DNA of 34,744 nucleotides, from the NCBI GenBank assembly GCA_947258875.1, contig CAMYKB010000024.1, positions 1 through 34,744 of the forward strand. The letters run 5' to 3'. Below, in pieces: positions 1 to 6,411 of the stretch. Under the pieces are notes generated by a model. That model was not told where the DNA came from, did no database searches, and was given only the letters and a program-made list of their open reading frames with translations. The position numbers and the translations under genes were made by a program. This DNA comes from an uncultured Gammaproteobacteria bacterium (GTDB lineage: Bacteria > Pseudomonadota > Gammaproteobacteria > CAMYKB01). Within the stretch, counting starts at the first letter, position 1; every line of letters starts with the position of its first letter.

Positions 1-1
1 C

Positions 2-598
2 ATCGACTACGGCGACTGGCTGATCCTCGGCCTGGACTCGGCCTACTACGACACCAGCACACTGTACATGAACGGCGCCTTGTATAACCCGAAGATCGCC
101 AAAAGCCTCAAACAACAGCAGTTCATCAAAGACTGTGCGCAATCAGCCAAGGCCAATGGACAACGCCTGATTGTCCTCACACACCACAACCCCCTGCAAA
201 CCAACGGCGTGTTAGCGAGCGATGAAAAAGACCGGCTGTTATGGGACCAGCTCACAGACAACCTCGGCTACCCGGACTACTGGTATTGGGGACACATTCA
301 CAACGGCATCGTCTACACCGACAAATCCGGGGCGGGTAACAACACTAAATGCCGCTGCGTGGGCCACGGCTCCATCCCGTTTGCCAATGGCTACGAACTG
401 GAACAGGCCCACAACACCGGCGTGGTGGACTACTACGCCCACACCCCTATGACAGGCAGCAGGACACACCCACTCACCGCCAGCCAGAAACTGCGGGTGC
501 AAAACGGCTTTGCGATGCTTACCCTCAAGGGCAAAACTCTTCAAGAAGAATTTTATGAAACGGGGAAATCGACTGCGGTTTGGAGTAAGAGTGGTTGA
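2..598 (+). CDS. Metallophosphoesterase (calcineurin-like), C-terminal part
   Basis: The reading frame is open from the left edge of the window, so the gene is partial at its 5' end; 198 residues are visible, ending in TGA at 596-598. Two late motifs of the calcineurin-like metallophosphoesterase fold are present: THHNP (near residue 60 of the fragment) and GHIHNG (near residue 98), which supply metal-binding histidines. The early DxH and GDxxD motifs would lie upstream, outside the window. The fragment therefore belongs to a two-metal phosphoesterase, but the substrate cannot be told. The ATG at 68 lies inside the conserved domain and is not the true start. Family assignment is secure and function is not. 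Confidence 0.8.
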   Translation: MDYGDWLILGLDSAYYDTSTLYMNGALYNPKIAKSLKQQQFIKDCAQSAKANGQRLIVLTHHNPLQTNGVLASDEKDRLLWDQLTDNLGYPDYWYWGHIHNGIVYTDKSGAGNNTKCRCVGHGSIPFANGYELEQAHNTGVVDYYAHTPMTGSRTHPLTASQKLRVQNGFAMLTLKGKTLQEEFYETGKSTAVWSKSG

Positions 599-789
599 GG
601 ATCAGGTCGTCAAATTATTTACGGATGCAGAAGTTAAATAGATGTTAGATATGACCTAAAAAGAATCAGGGTAGCACCAGCAGCCGGCACAGGGATTTTC
701 CATGTTTGGCCTTGAATATGATAATACGTGGAAATATAGTCCGTATACATGCAATAAATACATGGAAAACAGGTTCCGCGTATTAACAA
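599..789. other. Gene-free AT-rich stretch before the first attC-like region
   Basis: I see no convincing gene here. The stretch holds a perfect 10-bp inverted repeat, TTTTCCATGT at 696-705 and ACATGGAAAA at 760-769, separated by a 54-base AT-rich loop. A GTTAGAT at 644-650 matches the integron core consensus GTTRRRY but has no partner palindrome, so I give it little weight. Confidence 0.4.
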
Positions 790-834
790 GTTAGAGCGGA
801 ACGCTCGCGCAGTGCGCTCGCATTCCACTCTAAC
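790..834. repeat. Hairpin with GTTAGAG / CTCTAAC ends
   Basis: Positions 790-804 (GTTAGAGCGGAACGC) pair with 820-834 (GCATTCCACTCTAAC) with two mismatches. The same left arm also pairs with 878-891 (GCGTTCCGCCTAAC), and 828-847 pairs with 959-978 at 18 of 20 positions. The ends resemble integron core sites in the reverse arrangement. This looks like a rearranged or duplicated attC remnant next to the better site at 885-978. Confidence 0.5.
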
Positions 835-884
835 GGCTCCTGGCAATCGAGATTGCGCATGTCAGACGTCACGCTTCGCGTTCC

Positions 885-978
885 GCCTAACATGGGCAAT
901 CAACGCGACCTCGGAGCAACTGAATGTTTCGAGAAACTCCAATGCTCCTCGGCGCGTTATTGCCAGGAGCCGTTAGGC
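885..978 (+). repeat. attC-like recombination site (integron cassette boundary)
   Basis: The 94-bp stretch starts with GCCTAAC (885-891, R'' consensus RYYYAAC) and ends with GTTAGGC (972-978, R' consensus GTTRRRY). Between them the two arms form a long imperfect palindrome: GGCAATCAACGCG on the left pairs with CGCGTTATTGCC on the right with one unpaired base, followed by a GGAGC/GCTCC stem and a GTTTC-GA-GAAAC tip. Boxes at both ends, unpaired bases on one arm and a length near 90 bp are the known hallmarks of attC. The lipoprotein ATG follows 13 bases after R', as expected for a cassette gene. No integrase gene is in the window. Confidence 0.65.
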
Positions 979-990
979 AGGAGAAAGAAT

Positions 991-1770
991 ATGAGAATTT
1001 GCATACTGCTGATAATAATTGCGGCAGGCACGCTGCTACTCACCGGCTGTGAGGGGCAGGTGTCCATTGCGGAAAAGAATACGCTAGATGTTATTTTAAC
1101 TGGAGACTGGAATGCCACAGTCAAGAATGCAAAGCTTTGGACACAACAAGAACCTGATAACCCGGTGCCACACTTTCTTCTCAGCTTGGGATACAACTAT
1201 ACAGACCAGAGAGACAAACAACGGGCGGAACTGCGCATTGCATTTCGAGACTCTAACAGCGTTCAGGTCATAAAGAAATGGAGTGGTCGAGTGGCGGAAT
1301 CTAACTCTGGAAACGCGTACGCGCAATGGATTGATGGCGTCATTTATGAACAGTTGGAACAGATCCCCTCTGCAATTAGCAGTTACGAAAAGGCAGCAGC
1401 AATTGATCCCGCGTTTTACCTAACGCAACAAAGCTTGGGGACCCTGTATCTCTCGTCTCGCAGATTCGATGACGCGCTCCGGTGCTATGAAAGAATCGTG
1501 AAGTTGAAGCCCTATTATTCCGGCGGTTATCTGAATATCGCAAGCGTTTACATTCTTAAGAAGGACATGGATACTGCAATCGAATTCATGAAGAAGGCGA
1601 TTGAGGTGGCTCCCAATGACCTGACCGCAAACTATAATCTAGGAATGGCGTATTATGAAAAGGGAATGCACGAATACGCAAGGCAGAGATTTAAAAAGGT
1701 AGCCGAGATTGACCCGGGTGGGTCCGCGGGTGCTGACGCAAGGAGAATTCTCAGTCAGCTGGGTAGATAG
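991..1770 (+). CDS. TPR-repeat lipoprotein
   Basis: This 259-residue protein starts with a lipoprotein signal peptide: hydrophobic residues 3-18 followed by lipobox LLTGC, giving an acylated Cys near residue 20. The rest contains about four tetratricopeptide repeats (roughly residues 110-255), seen as spaced G.Y/A...Y..A...DP patterns such as AISSYEKAAAIDP and YNLGMAYYEKG. It is probably an envelope-anchored scaffold; the partner is unknown. I chose the ATG at 991 because it has GGCAGGAG upstream and begins the signal peptide; the in-frame ATG at 853 would read through the attC-like palindrome. It sits directly behind that site, as cassette genes do. Confidence 0.8.
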   Translation: MRICILLIIIAAGTLLLTGCEGQVSIAEKNTLDVILTGDWNATVKNAKLWTQQEPDNPVPHFLLSLGYNYTDQRDKQRAELRIAFRDSNSVQVIKKWSGRVAESNSGNAYAQWIDGVIYEQLEQIPSAISSYEKAAAIDPAFYLTQQSLGTLYLSSRRFDDALRCYERIVKLKPYYSGGYLNIASVYILKKDMDTAIEFMKKAIEVAPNDLTANYNLGMAYYEKGMHEYARQRFKKVAEIDPGGSAGADARRILSQLGR

Positions 1771-1938
1771 ATGAAACCGCTAAATAAAGTTCGGCGTGGC
1801 CCTGTCTTACAAGCAGCGGATAAACACGAACCGCCGCCCAGCGTTGTGCCGGGTTCTTTGGGCACTGATTTCATAGTCTGCGCCCGTCTCCGGCGTCGAT
1901 CGGCGATCTTATCCGAGGCAAAAGAAAGGAACAAAACA

Positions 1939-2310
1939 ATGCGCACGGTAATATCTTTCATAATTGCAGGAATGCTATTTATATCTGGATGCGGTGAGAA
2001 GGATAGCTCGCAGGTCATCAAAATAACCGATAGCCGTAGTGGCAAAGTCGTGATCGTTAAACGCGATGAATGTTTTAAAATTACTGGAAATCCACCGACA
2101 GTTTCTGTTCTTCCTCTTCGTCCTGAAGTGATCGGGGCAGTTCTATCACAACATGACAACTTCGTAGCCAAGGCGATGAAAGAACGCGAGTCAAATCCGA
2201 ACGCATCCTTTCTTCTCATGTCACTTCACGAATCAATGAGCCGTGGCAATTTAGAAAGTGTTGCTCAAAATATACTATATTATGAGTTCACTGGGGAAGC
2301 ACTTCCATGA
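1939..2310 (+). CDS. Small lipoprotein of unknown function
   Basis: The 123-residue product begins with a signal peptide ending in lipobox FISGC, so the mature protein would be lipid-anchored at a Cys near residue 18. No known domain is recognisable in the rest, which is mixed charged and polar with a short DSRSGKVVIVKRDECF segment. The ATG at 1939 has AAGGA about nine bases upstream; the longer in-frame opening from 1771 lacks a signal peptide and is rejected. The stop codon is 27 bases before the second attC-like site, the normal position for the gene in an integron cassette. It may share one cassette with the TPR lipoprotein, since no clear attC separates them. Confidence 0.65.
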   Translation: MRTVISFIIAGMLFISGCGEKDSSQVIKITDSRSGKVVIVKRDECFKITGNPPTVSVLPLRPEVIGAVLSQHDNFVAKAMKERESNPNASFLLMSLHESMSRGNLESVAQNILYYEFTGEALP

Positions 2311-2337
2311 CTTGAAGTTTTACCATATGGCAACATT

Positions 2338-2443
2338 GCCTAACAAGACAAATGCACTCGGACAGGTTAAAGCGTCACTTCTTTTGCAAAAAACGCAAAA
2401 TAAGCGCCACTTTAACCTGCCGTTGATTTGTGGCGTTTTAGGC
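2338..2443 (+). repeat. attC-like recombination site, second copy
   Basis: The 106-bp stretch opens with GCCTAAC (2338-2344) and closes with GTTTTAGGC (2435-2443). It folds into one long imperfect hairpin: ACAAAT near the left end pairs with ATTTGT on the right, CAGGTTAAAG pairs with CTTTAACCTG exactly across an intervening C/T change (AAAGCG against CCACTTT), and the tip is TTTTGC/GCAAAA. A CTCGGA bulge on the left arm faces CCGTTG. The right core box has two extra T compared with GTTAGGC, so it may be a decayed site. Its location, between a small lipoprotein stop and the TIR gene start 48 bases later, is that of a cassette junction. Confidence 0.65.
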
Positions 2444-2491
2444 ATACAATCGCTACTCGTAGATGCGCTTGAATCTTAGAATATATTGCAA

Positions 2492-3462
2492 ATGACGGAC
2501 ATATTCATTTCATATAAGCGAGAAGATAAGCGCTATGCGAAAATCATCGCAGAGTATCTTGTATATGAAGGGTATGAGGTATGGTGGGATATCGAGTTGC
2601 TTCCTGGCGAGCGATTCGCCGATGAGATAAACGAAGTTATTTCCAAAGCCAAACTGATTGTTGTCCTGTGGACTCCAGAAGCAATAGCTTCTGATTGGGT
2701 TAAAGCCGAAGCTACTGTCGGCTAAAGCGAAATAATCTAATCCCAATTATGCTCCGAAAAGTGGAGATTCCTGTCCCGTTTAATACCATACAGACACTGG
2801 ACTTTACCGAATGGGATGGTAATGGGCCCCCGCTTGAATTAGGCGCTCTGCTCAGACAAATAACCGAGAAGCGGGAAACTACGATACCGCAGCAAAAATT
2901 TGAATCGAAAGAGGAAAGACAGAAAGTACTCGAAAAGCCTGAGCATGAAGTTGAATTCTGGACATCGATCGCAAATACGGAGAAGCAAAGGGTTGAAGAG
3001 TATCAACTTTATCTCGAAAGATATGGAGAAGAAGGAAGTTTCTCTAAATTAGCCCATCGTAGAATTGTCGCGCTGAAACAGGTACCAAAGAAACCCACAA
3101 AAGCAAAAGAAAGCTTGGCTATTATCAGCATCGTAATGGGCATTGCAGTTGGAGTATTTACGATTGCCAACTTACTTGGTGCATTTGAGCACAAAAATCC
3201 CAAAGAAGCGAAGCTTGTTTGTTCTTATATAGAAATCAAAAAACTCGGTTGGTCAAGCAGCCGCAAGAGCAATTTTTGTATAGCTAATGGTTATGAGCAG
3301 GGCAATTTTAATCAGGGTGATTATAAGAACGGCGGTATATGCATGAAGGGCCCTGAGCCTGATGTATGCAAAGCCGCGTATACTGGTCGAATTGGTGATA
3401 ACGTCGAATGCCGTTCAGAAGGCTCATTAGTAAAATGTTTTGCCAAAATCGAGGATTCCTAA
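2492..3462 (+). pseudogene. TIR-domain membrane protein, interrupted by a frameshift
   Basis: The first frame (2492-2725) encodes the start of a TIR domain: DIFISYKREDK at the N terminus, YEVWWDIELLPGERF, and SDWVKAE, which holds the glutamate position used by TIR NADases. It stops at TAA 2723-2725. The second frame resumes at 2725 with KRNNLIPIMLRKVEIP and WDGNG, the normal TIR continuation, and runs to 3462. Restoring one base near 2722 (for example GGCCTAAAG) would give a 323-residue protein. After the TIR domain come a charged, probably helical stretch, one membrane segment (AIISIVMGIAVGVFTIANLL) and a Cys-bearing C-terminal domain of about 85 residues that I do not recognise. The stretch is AT-richer than the core genes. 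Either a recent pseudogene or a sequence error. Confidence 0.7.
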
Positions 3463-3485
3463 ACCTTTGTAGTTGGAAAAAAATC

Positions 3486-3537
3486 GGGGTCAGAAAACAA
3501 TTTCCACTAATATTAGAAACAATTGTTCACTGACCCC
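3486..3537. repeat. 52-bp palindromic element (GGGGTCA...TGACCCC)
   Basis: GGGGTCA at 3486-3492 is matched by TGACCCC at 3531-3537, with AACAATT (3496-3502) pairing AATTGTT (3519-3525) inside. The middle is AT-rich (CACTAATATTAG). One end lies exactly where the aldehyde dehydrogenase reading frame leaves its family sequence. The form resembles REP/MITE-like palindromes found between genes in gammaproteobacteria; no transposase gene is next to it. Confidence 0.6.
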
Positions 3538-4003
3538 AGTTATTGGCAGCGACCACACCAATGGGTTGCTTGATGACCACAAGCCGTCGATCCGACTGGG
3601 TTGCCGGGATAACATCTCCATAAATGCGCTTTGCCTCTTCAGCAAACCACTCGACGAAGGCAGCACCATAAGCAATCTCCCCGCGCGCTTCTGCCAACGG
3701 CTTGCCCATTTCCAGGGTCAGCAGCTGCGCCAGGTCTTCCTGATGCGTCATGATCAGTTCATACCAGCGCTTCAAAACAGTGGCACGTTGCCTGGCAGTA
3801 CGCGCACGCCACGCTGGCAGCGCCTGCTCTGCGGCGTTAATTGCACGCCGGGTTTCGGCACTGCCACAGTCCGCGACAGTTGCAATGACACGCCCATTGG
3901 CCGGATTGCGAATGTCATGGGTCGCTGCAGAATCTGCGCTTACCCATGCACCATCGATATATGCCAATTGTTGAAACAGTTTTGTGTCTTGCAATTTGAT
4001 CAC
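3527..4003 (-). pseudogene. NAD(P)-dependent aldehyde dehydrogenase (GabD-like), 3'-truncated
   Basis: Only the first 158 residues of a family normally about 480 long are present. They read as the N-terminal part of succinate-semialdehyde dehydrogenase-type enzymes: AYIDGAWV, NPANGRVIATVADC, LLTLEMGKPLAEARGEIAYGA, FVEWFAEEAKR and RRLVVIKQPIGVVAA. The family would continue ITPWNFP; here it becomes NNWGQ and stops, because the 52-bp palindrome begins there. The cofactor-binding core and catalytic Glu and Cys are all missing, so the product cannot be active. A GTG start at 4003 has a strong AGGAGG seven to nine bases upstream. The 5' end is intact, so the loss is a truncation. Confidence 0.85.
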
Positions 4004-4112
4004 GTGATATCCCTCCTGATTAGAGATCATCCCCGTATCAGGATGCAATAAATCAGAATATATAGCACTGTAGGTCGGTGTTCGCTGCATTCATCCCAGC
4101 CTCCAACACTAT

Positions 4113-5000
4113 TCATGCATACCTCGGCAGCACATAGGCCAGCGCCAATGACAGGGTGAGCAGGGCCAGCACATTACCGAACATTACGATTGCAGCGACC
4201 TTGGCGGGTTCCTGCGCGTAGCGTTCGGCAAACAGGAAGTTCAGCACCGCAGGCGGCAAAGCGCCGAACAGAAACAATGCACCGGCGTGCATCCTGGGTA
4301 AGTCGAGTACTTGCAACAACACCGCAGCTACTGCGACACCCAATAGCGGGCTTAGCAAGCCACCCAGCAGGCCGATCCTCCATTCATCCAAGTCAACCTT
4401 GGAAAGCCGCACACCCAGAGAGAACAACATCAAAGGCACTGCAATCTGACCTAGCATGTGCAGTGGCAAGTGAATGACCTGCGGCACTGTGAGGCCCGCA
4501 CCGCCGACAGATAATGCAGCAATGGCGGCGATGATCGTAGGTTGCACCAACATTCGCCAGACCTGGGGCTTGTGGTGCAGAATGTAGGTGCCGACACCAA
4601 AATGCGCAAGATTACCGACAAGGAACAATACCAACGCCACTGGCCAGACCTCATCACCAAAGGCCAACACCATCACGGGCAGTCCCAGGTTGCCGGCATT
4701 GCGAAATATCATGGGTGGAACCAGGGTTTTGGGCTGAATATTGAAAGCCCGGCTGAGCAACCATGCCGCAATACCCGAGACGCTGTAAATCACCACCGCT
4801 CCCAGCGCCAGCTGGCCGTAAGTCGCGACATCGAAGCTCTGTTTTGATAAGGCCGAAAACACCAGCGCAGGAACGAACACGTCCATGTTGATGCGATTGG
4901 CAACCTCCATATCCGTATGGAACAAACGGCCATAGATCGCACCAATACTCACAATGGCGAATACGGGAAAGACGATCTCGAGGATGCGAACTATCAGCAT
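4113..5000 (-). CDS. AEC-family (auxin efflux carrier-like) permease
   Basis: The 295-residue protein is hydrophobic throughout, with about ten predicted membrane segments starting at residue 5 (ILEIVFPVFAIVSIGAIYGR). It carries the FRNAGNLGLPV motif of the AEC / Membrane transport protein family near residue 100 and a matching half near the C terminus (PPAVLNFLFAERY). Members export or import carboxylates, malonate or amino acids in bacteria; the substrate here cannot be inferred. It is encoded just upstream of the truncated aldehyde dehydrogenase on the same strand, with about 110 bases between them. Length and ends fit the family. Confidence 0.85.
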   Translation of the reverse strand: MLIVRILEIVFPVFAIVSIGAIYGRLFHTDMEVANRINMDVFVPALVFSALSKQSFDVATYGQLALGAVVIYSVSGIAAWLLSRAFNIQPKTLVPPMIFRNAGNLGLPVMVLAFGDEVWPVALVLFLVGNLAHFGVGTYILHHKPQVWRMLVQPTIIAAIAALSVGGAGLTVPQVIHLPLHMLGQIAVPLMLFSLGVRLSKVDLDEWRIGLLGGLLSPLLGVAVAAVLLQVLDLPRMHAGALFLFGALPPAVLNFLFAERYAQEPAKVAAIVMFGNVLALLTLSLALAYVLPRYA

Positions 5001-5120
5001 TGGAATGGCGCAGCCTCACGCGCGAGGATATTTGTTCGCCTCACTTGTATATACCTCAATTGAATCACAGAAAGCCTTGTTACGGTGTAGTGACAGCGGT
5101 TACATCATAACAATTATTAT

Positions 5121-5468
5121 ATGGCTGTATTATGTAAGACTGGTGCGTGTTGGACATGCAAAAGCAAAAACAAATCATCAGTTGGGCTTCTTTTATTAAT
5201 CCTGACCCTTTTCTGCCTTGCCAATGAAGTGCGTGACAGCATCGTGCCCCTTTATGGCGATTATTTGCAGTACCAACGTGCCGCCAAACAGGTTATGCGC
5301 AGGCTGGGTATACCGATAGAAATTCCGAATACGGGAGACGGGTCTGAACCGATTATTGATAATGAGCGTGTCGATGAGATGCTGAGCATCTCCGAAGGAT
5401 ATTATTTTGATTTAACGGGTGAACCGTTCAGTCAGATAAATAGCGGAACGAAACCCTGCCCTGAATAA
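5121..5468 (+). CDS. Small unknown protein with one N-terminal membrane segment
   Basis: The frame could give 115 residues. A Cys-rich opening (CKTGACWTCK) is followed by one hydrophobic segment (VGLLLLILTLFCLA, about residues 21-34) and a polar domain rich in acidic residues, ending GTKPCPE. I do not recognise the family. No good ribosome-binding site precedes the ATG at 5121, so the start is uncertain. The composition after the membrane segment (YGDYLQYQRAAKQVMRRLGIPIEIPNTG) looks like real protein. Confidence 0.45.
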   Translation: MAVLCKTGACWTCKSKNKSSVGLLLLILTLFCLANEVRDSIVPLYGDYLQYQRAAKQVMRRLGIPIEIPNTGDGSEPIIDNERVDEMLSISEGYYFDLTGEPFSQINSGTKPCPE

Positions 5469-5489
5469 TTAGTTCTATAAGATAGGAGT

Positions 5490-5520
5490 GTTGGGGGCGC
5501 TAGAAGGCGCTCAGCCCAAC
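5490..5520. repeat. Palindromic intergenic repeat (GTTGGG...CCCAAC)
   Basis: GTTGGGGGCGC at 5490-5500 pairs with GCGCTCAGCCCAAC at 5507-5520, with a short unpaired bulge. The pattern GTTGGGC...GCCCAAC-CTA is a common interspersed palindrome in proteobacterial intergenic DNA. It could also act as a weak hairpin at the end of the upstream small gene, but no T-run follows. Confidence 0.45.
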
Positions 5521-5537
5521 CTATTTCTGGCTATTGC

Positions 5538-5670
5538 GTCATTCCCGCGTAGGTGGAAATCTAGTGCAAATGGATAGTTACGAGCCAATTGTTTACTGGA
5601 TACCCACCTCGGCAACTGCTCCCTGCGTTGCTCTACCTCCTGCATCCATGCAGTCGTGCGCGGGCATGAC
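5538..5670. repeat. Interspersed inverted repeat (GTCATTCCCGCG...CGCGGGCATGAC)
   Basis: GTCATTCCCGCG at 5538-5549 is mirrored by CGCGGGCATGAC at 5659-5670. Further inside, AGGTGGAAATCTAGTGC faces TGGATACCCACCT. This is the form of the widespread GTCATTCCCGC...GCGGGAATGAC intergenic repeat, here with an unrelated stretch of about 60 bases near the right end. No coding function is seen. Confidence 0.55.
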
Positions 5671-5692
5671 AATATCTTCATTTTCTCAGTAT

Positions 5693-6289
5693 TTAGGCGC
5701 CAATTGATCTAAGCTGGCGGTCATGCAGTTTTTGCAATGCGAGTAGCGCGATGATGGCGCCGATCAAGGCCAGCATCATGTCGGACTGGGTGTCCCAGAC
5801 GTAACCCTGTGTGCCGAGGAATGAATCTGCCGCTTCGTCCGACAGCAGGGCCACCCACCATTCGATCAATTCGTAAAATGCGCTGATCGCGAGGCACACA
5901 CTCACGGTCACTACAAACAGCCAACCACGCTTTGGCACCACATGATTGCGTATCAGGATTTCGCGCGTGATGATAGCGGGGATAAAGCCCTGTGCGAAAT
6001 GCCCGACCTTATCGTAATTATTCCGCTCCCAACCGAATTGCTCACTTAACCAATCAAACAACGGTACTTCAGCATAGGTGTAGTGTCCGCCGATCATCAG
6101 GATCACGCAATGAATGAGAATAAGCCAGTAGGCCAGCGGTGTGAATTTGAAGAAATGCTGTGTACCCAACAACAAAGCCAGGGCAATTACAGCGGGAGAC
6201 ACTTCCAGTGCCCAGGTGAAATAGTCCTTGGGTGCTATGCCTGACCAGATCAACACGACGGCGAAAACAAGATACCAAAGTTTCGTCAT
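5693..6289 (-). CDS. YjdF-like membrane protein (DUF2238)
   Basis: The 198-residue protein has about five to six membrane segments and the signature of the DUF2238/YjdF family: VLIWSGIAPKDYFTWALEV at the N terminus, the conserved NNYDKVGHFAQGFIPA loop, AISAFYELIEWW, and GTQGYVWDTQSDMMLALIGA near the C terminus. Its function is unknown. I place the start at the ATG 6289, which matches the family's N terminus; the opening frame extends 20 codons further but those residues are polar and out of family. It is followed on the same strand by an interspersed repeat and separated from purH by a terminator. Confidence 0.85.
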   Translation of the reverse strand: MTKLWYLVFAVVLIWSGIAPKDYFTWALEVSPAVIALALLLGTQHFFKFTPLAYWLILIHCVILMIGGHYTYAEVPLFDWLSEQFGWERNNYDKVGHFAQGFIPAIITREILIRNHVVPKRGWLFVVTVSVCLAISAFYELIEWWVALLSDEAADSFLGTQGYVWDTQSDMMLALIGAIIALLALQKLHDRQLRSIGA

Positions 6290-6354
6290 GCGTTGACTAT
6301 ACCCTTTTTTATCATGGGCCGGATACGTGTGGCGGTTTAAACCTATCACATAAT

Positions 6355-6391
6355 AAAAAAGCCGCAGACCGTTTCCGGTCTGCGGCTTTTA
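6355..6391. terminator. Bidirectional rho-independent terminator after purH
   Basis: AAAAAAGCCGCAGACC is followed by loop GTTTCC and GGTCTGCGGCTTTTT. The 11-bp GC-rich stem is perfect, with A's on one side and T's on the other, so it can work on both strands. It lies 20 bases beyond the purH stop and ends the aroQ-to-purH run. Confidence 0.9.
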
Positions 6392-6411
6392 ATCGAGTTC
6401 GACTTTAACAG

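Noticed and set aside
853-990. Upstream extension of the TPR lipoprotein frame to ATG 853
   Set aside because: It would encode the attC-like palindrome and put the signal peptide inside the protein. The ATG at 991 has a ribosome-binding site and directly begins the lipoprotein signal.
1771-1938. A third attC between the two lipoprotein genes
   Set aside because: No box matching RYYYAAC or GTTRRRY in proper positions was found; GTCTTAC and GTTGTGC are only loose matches and do not close a palindrome.
3473-4051. A 192-residue plus-strand frame
   Set aside because: It is antisense to the truncated aldehyde dehydrogenase, whose sequence is clearly recognisable on the minus strand.
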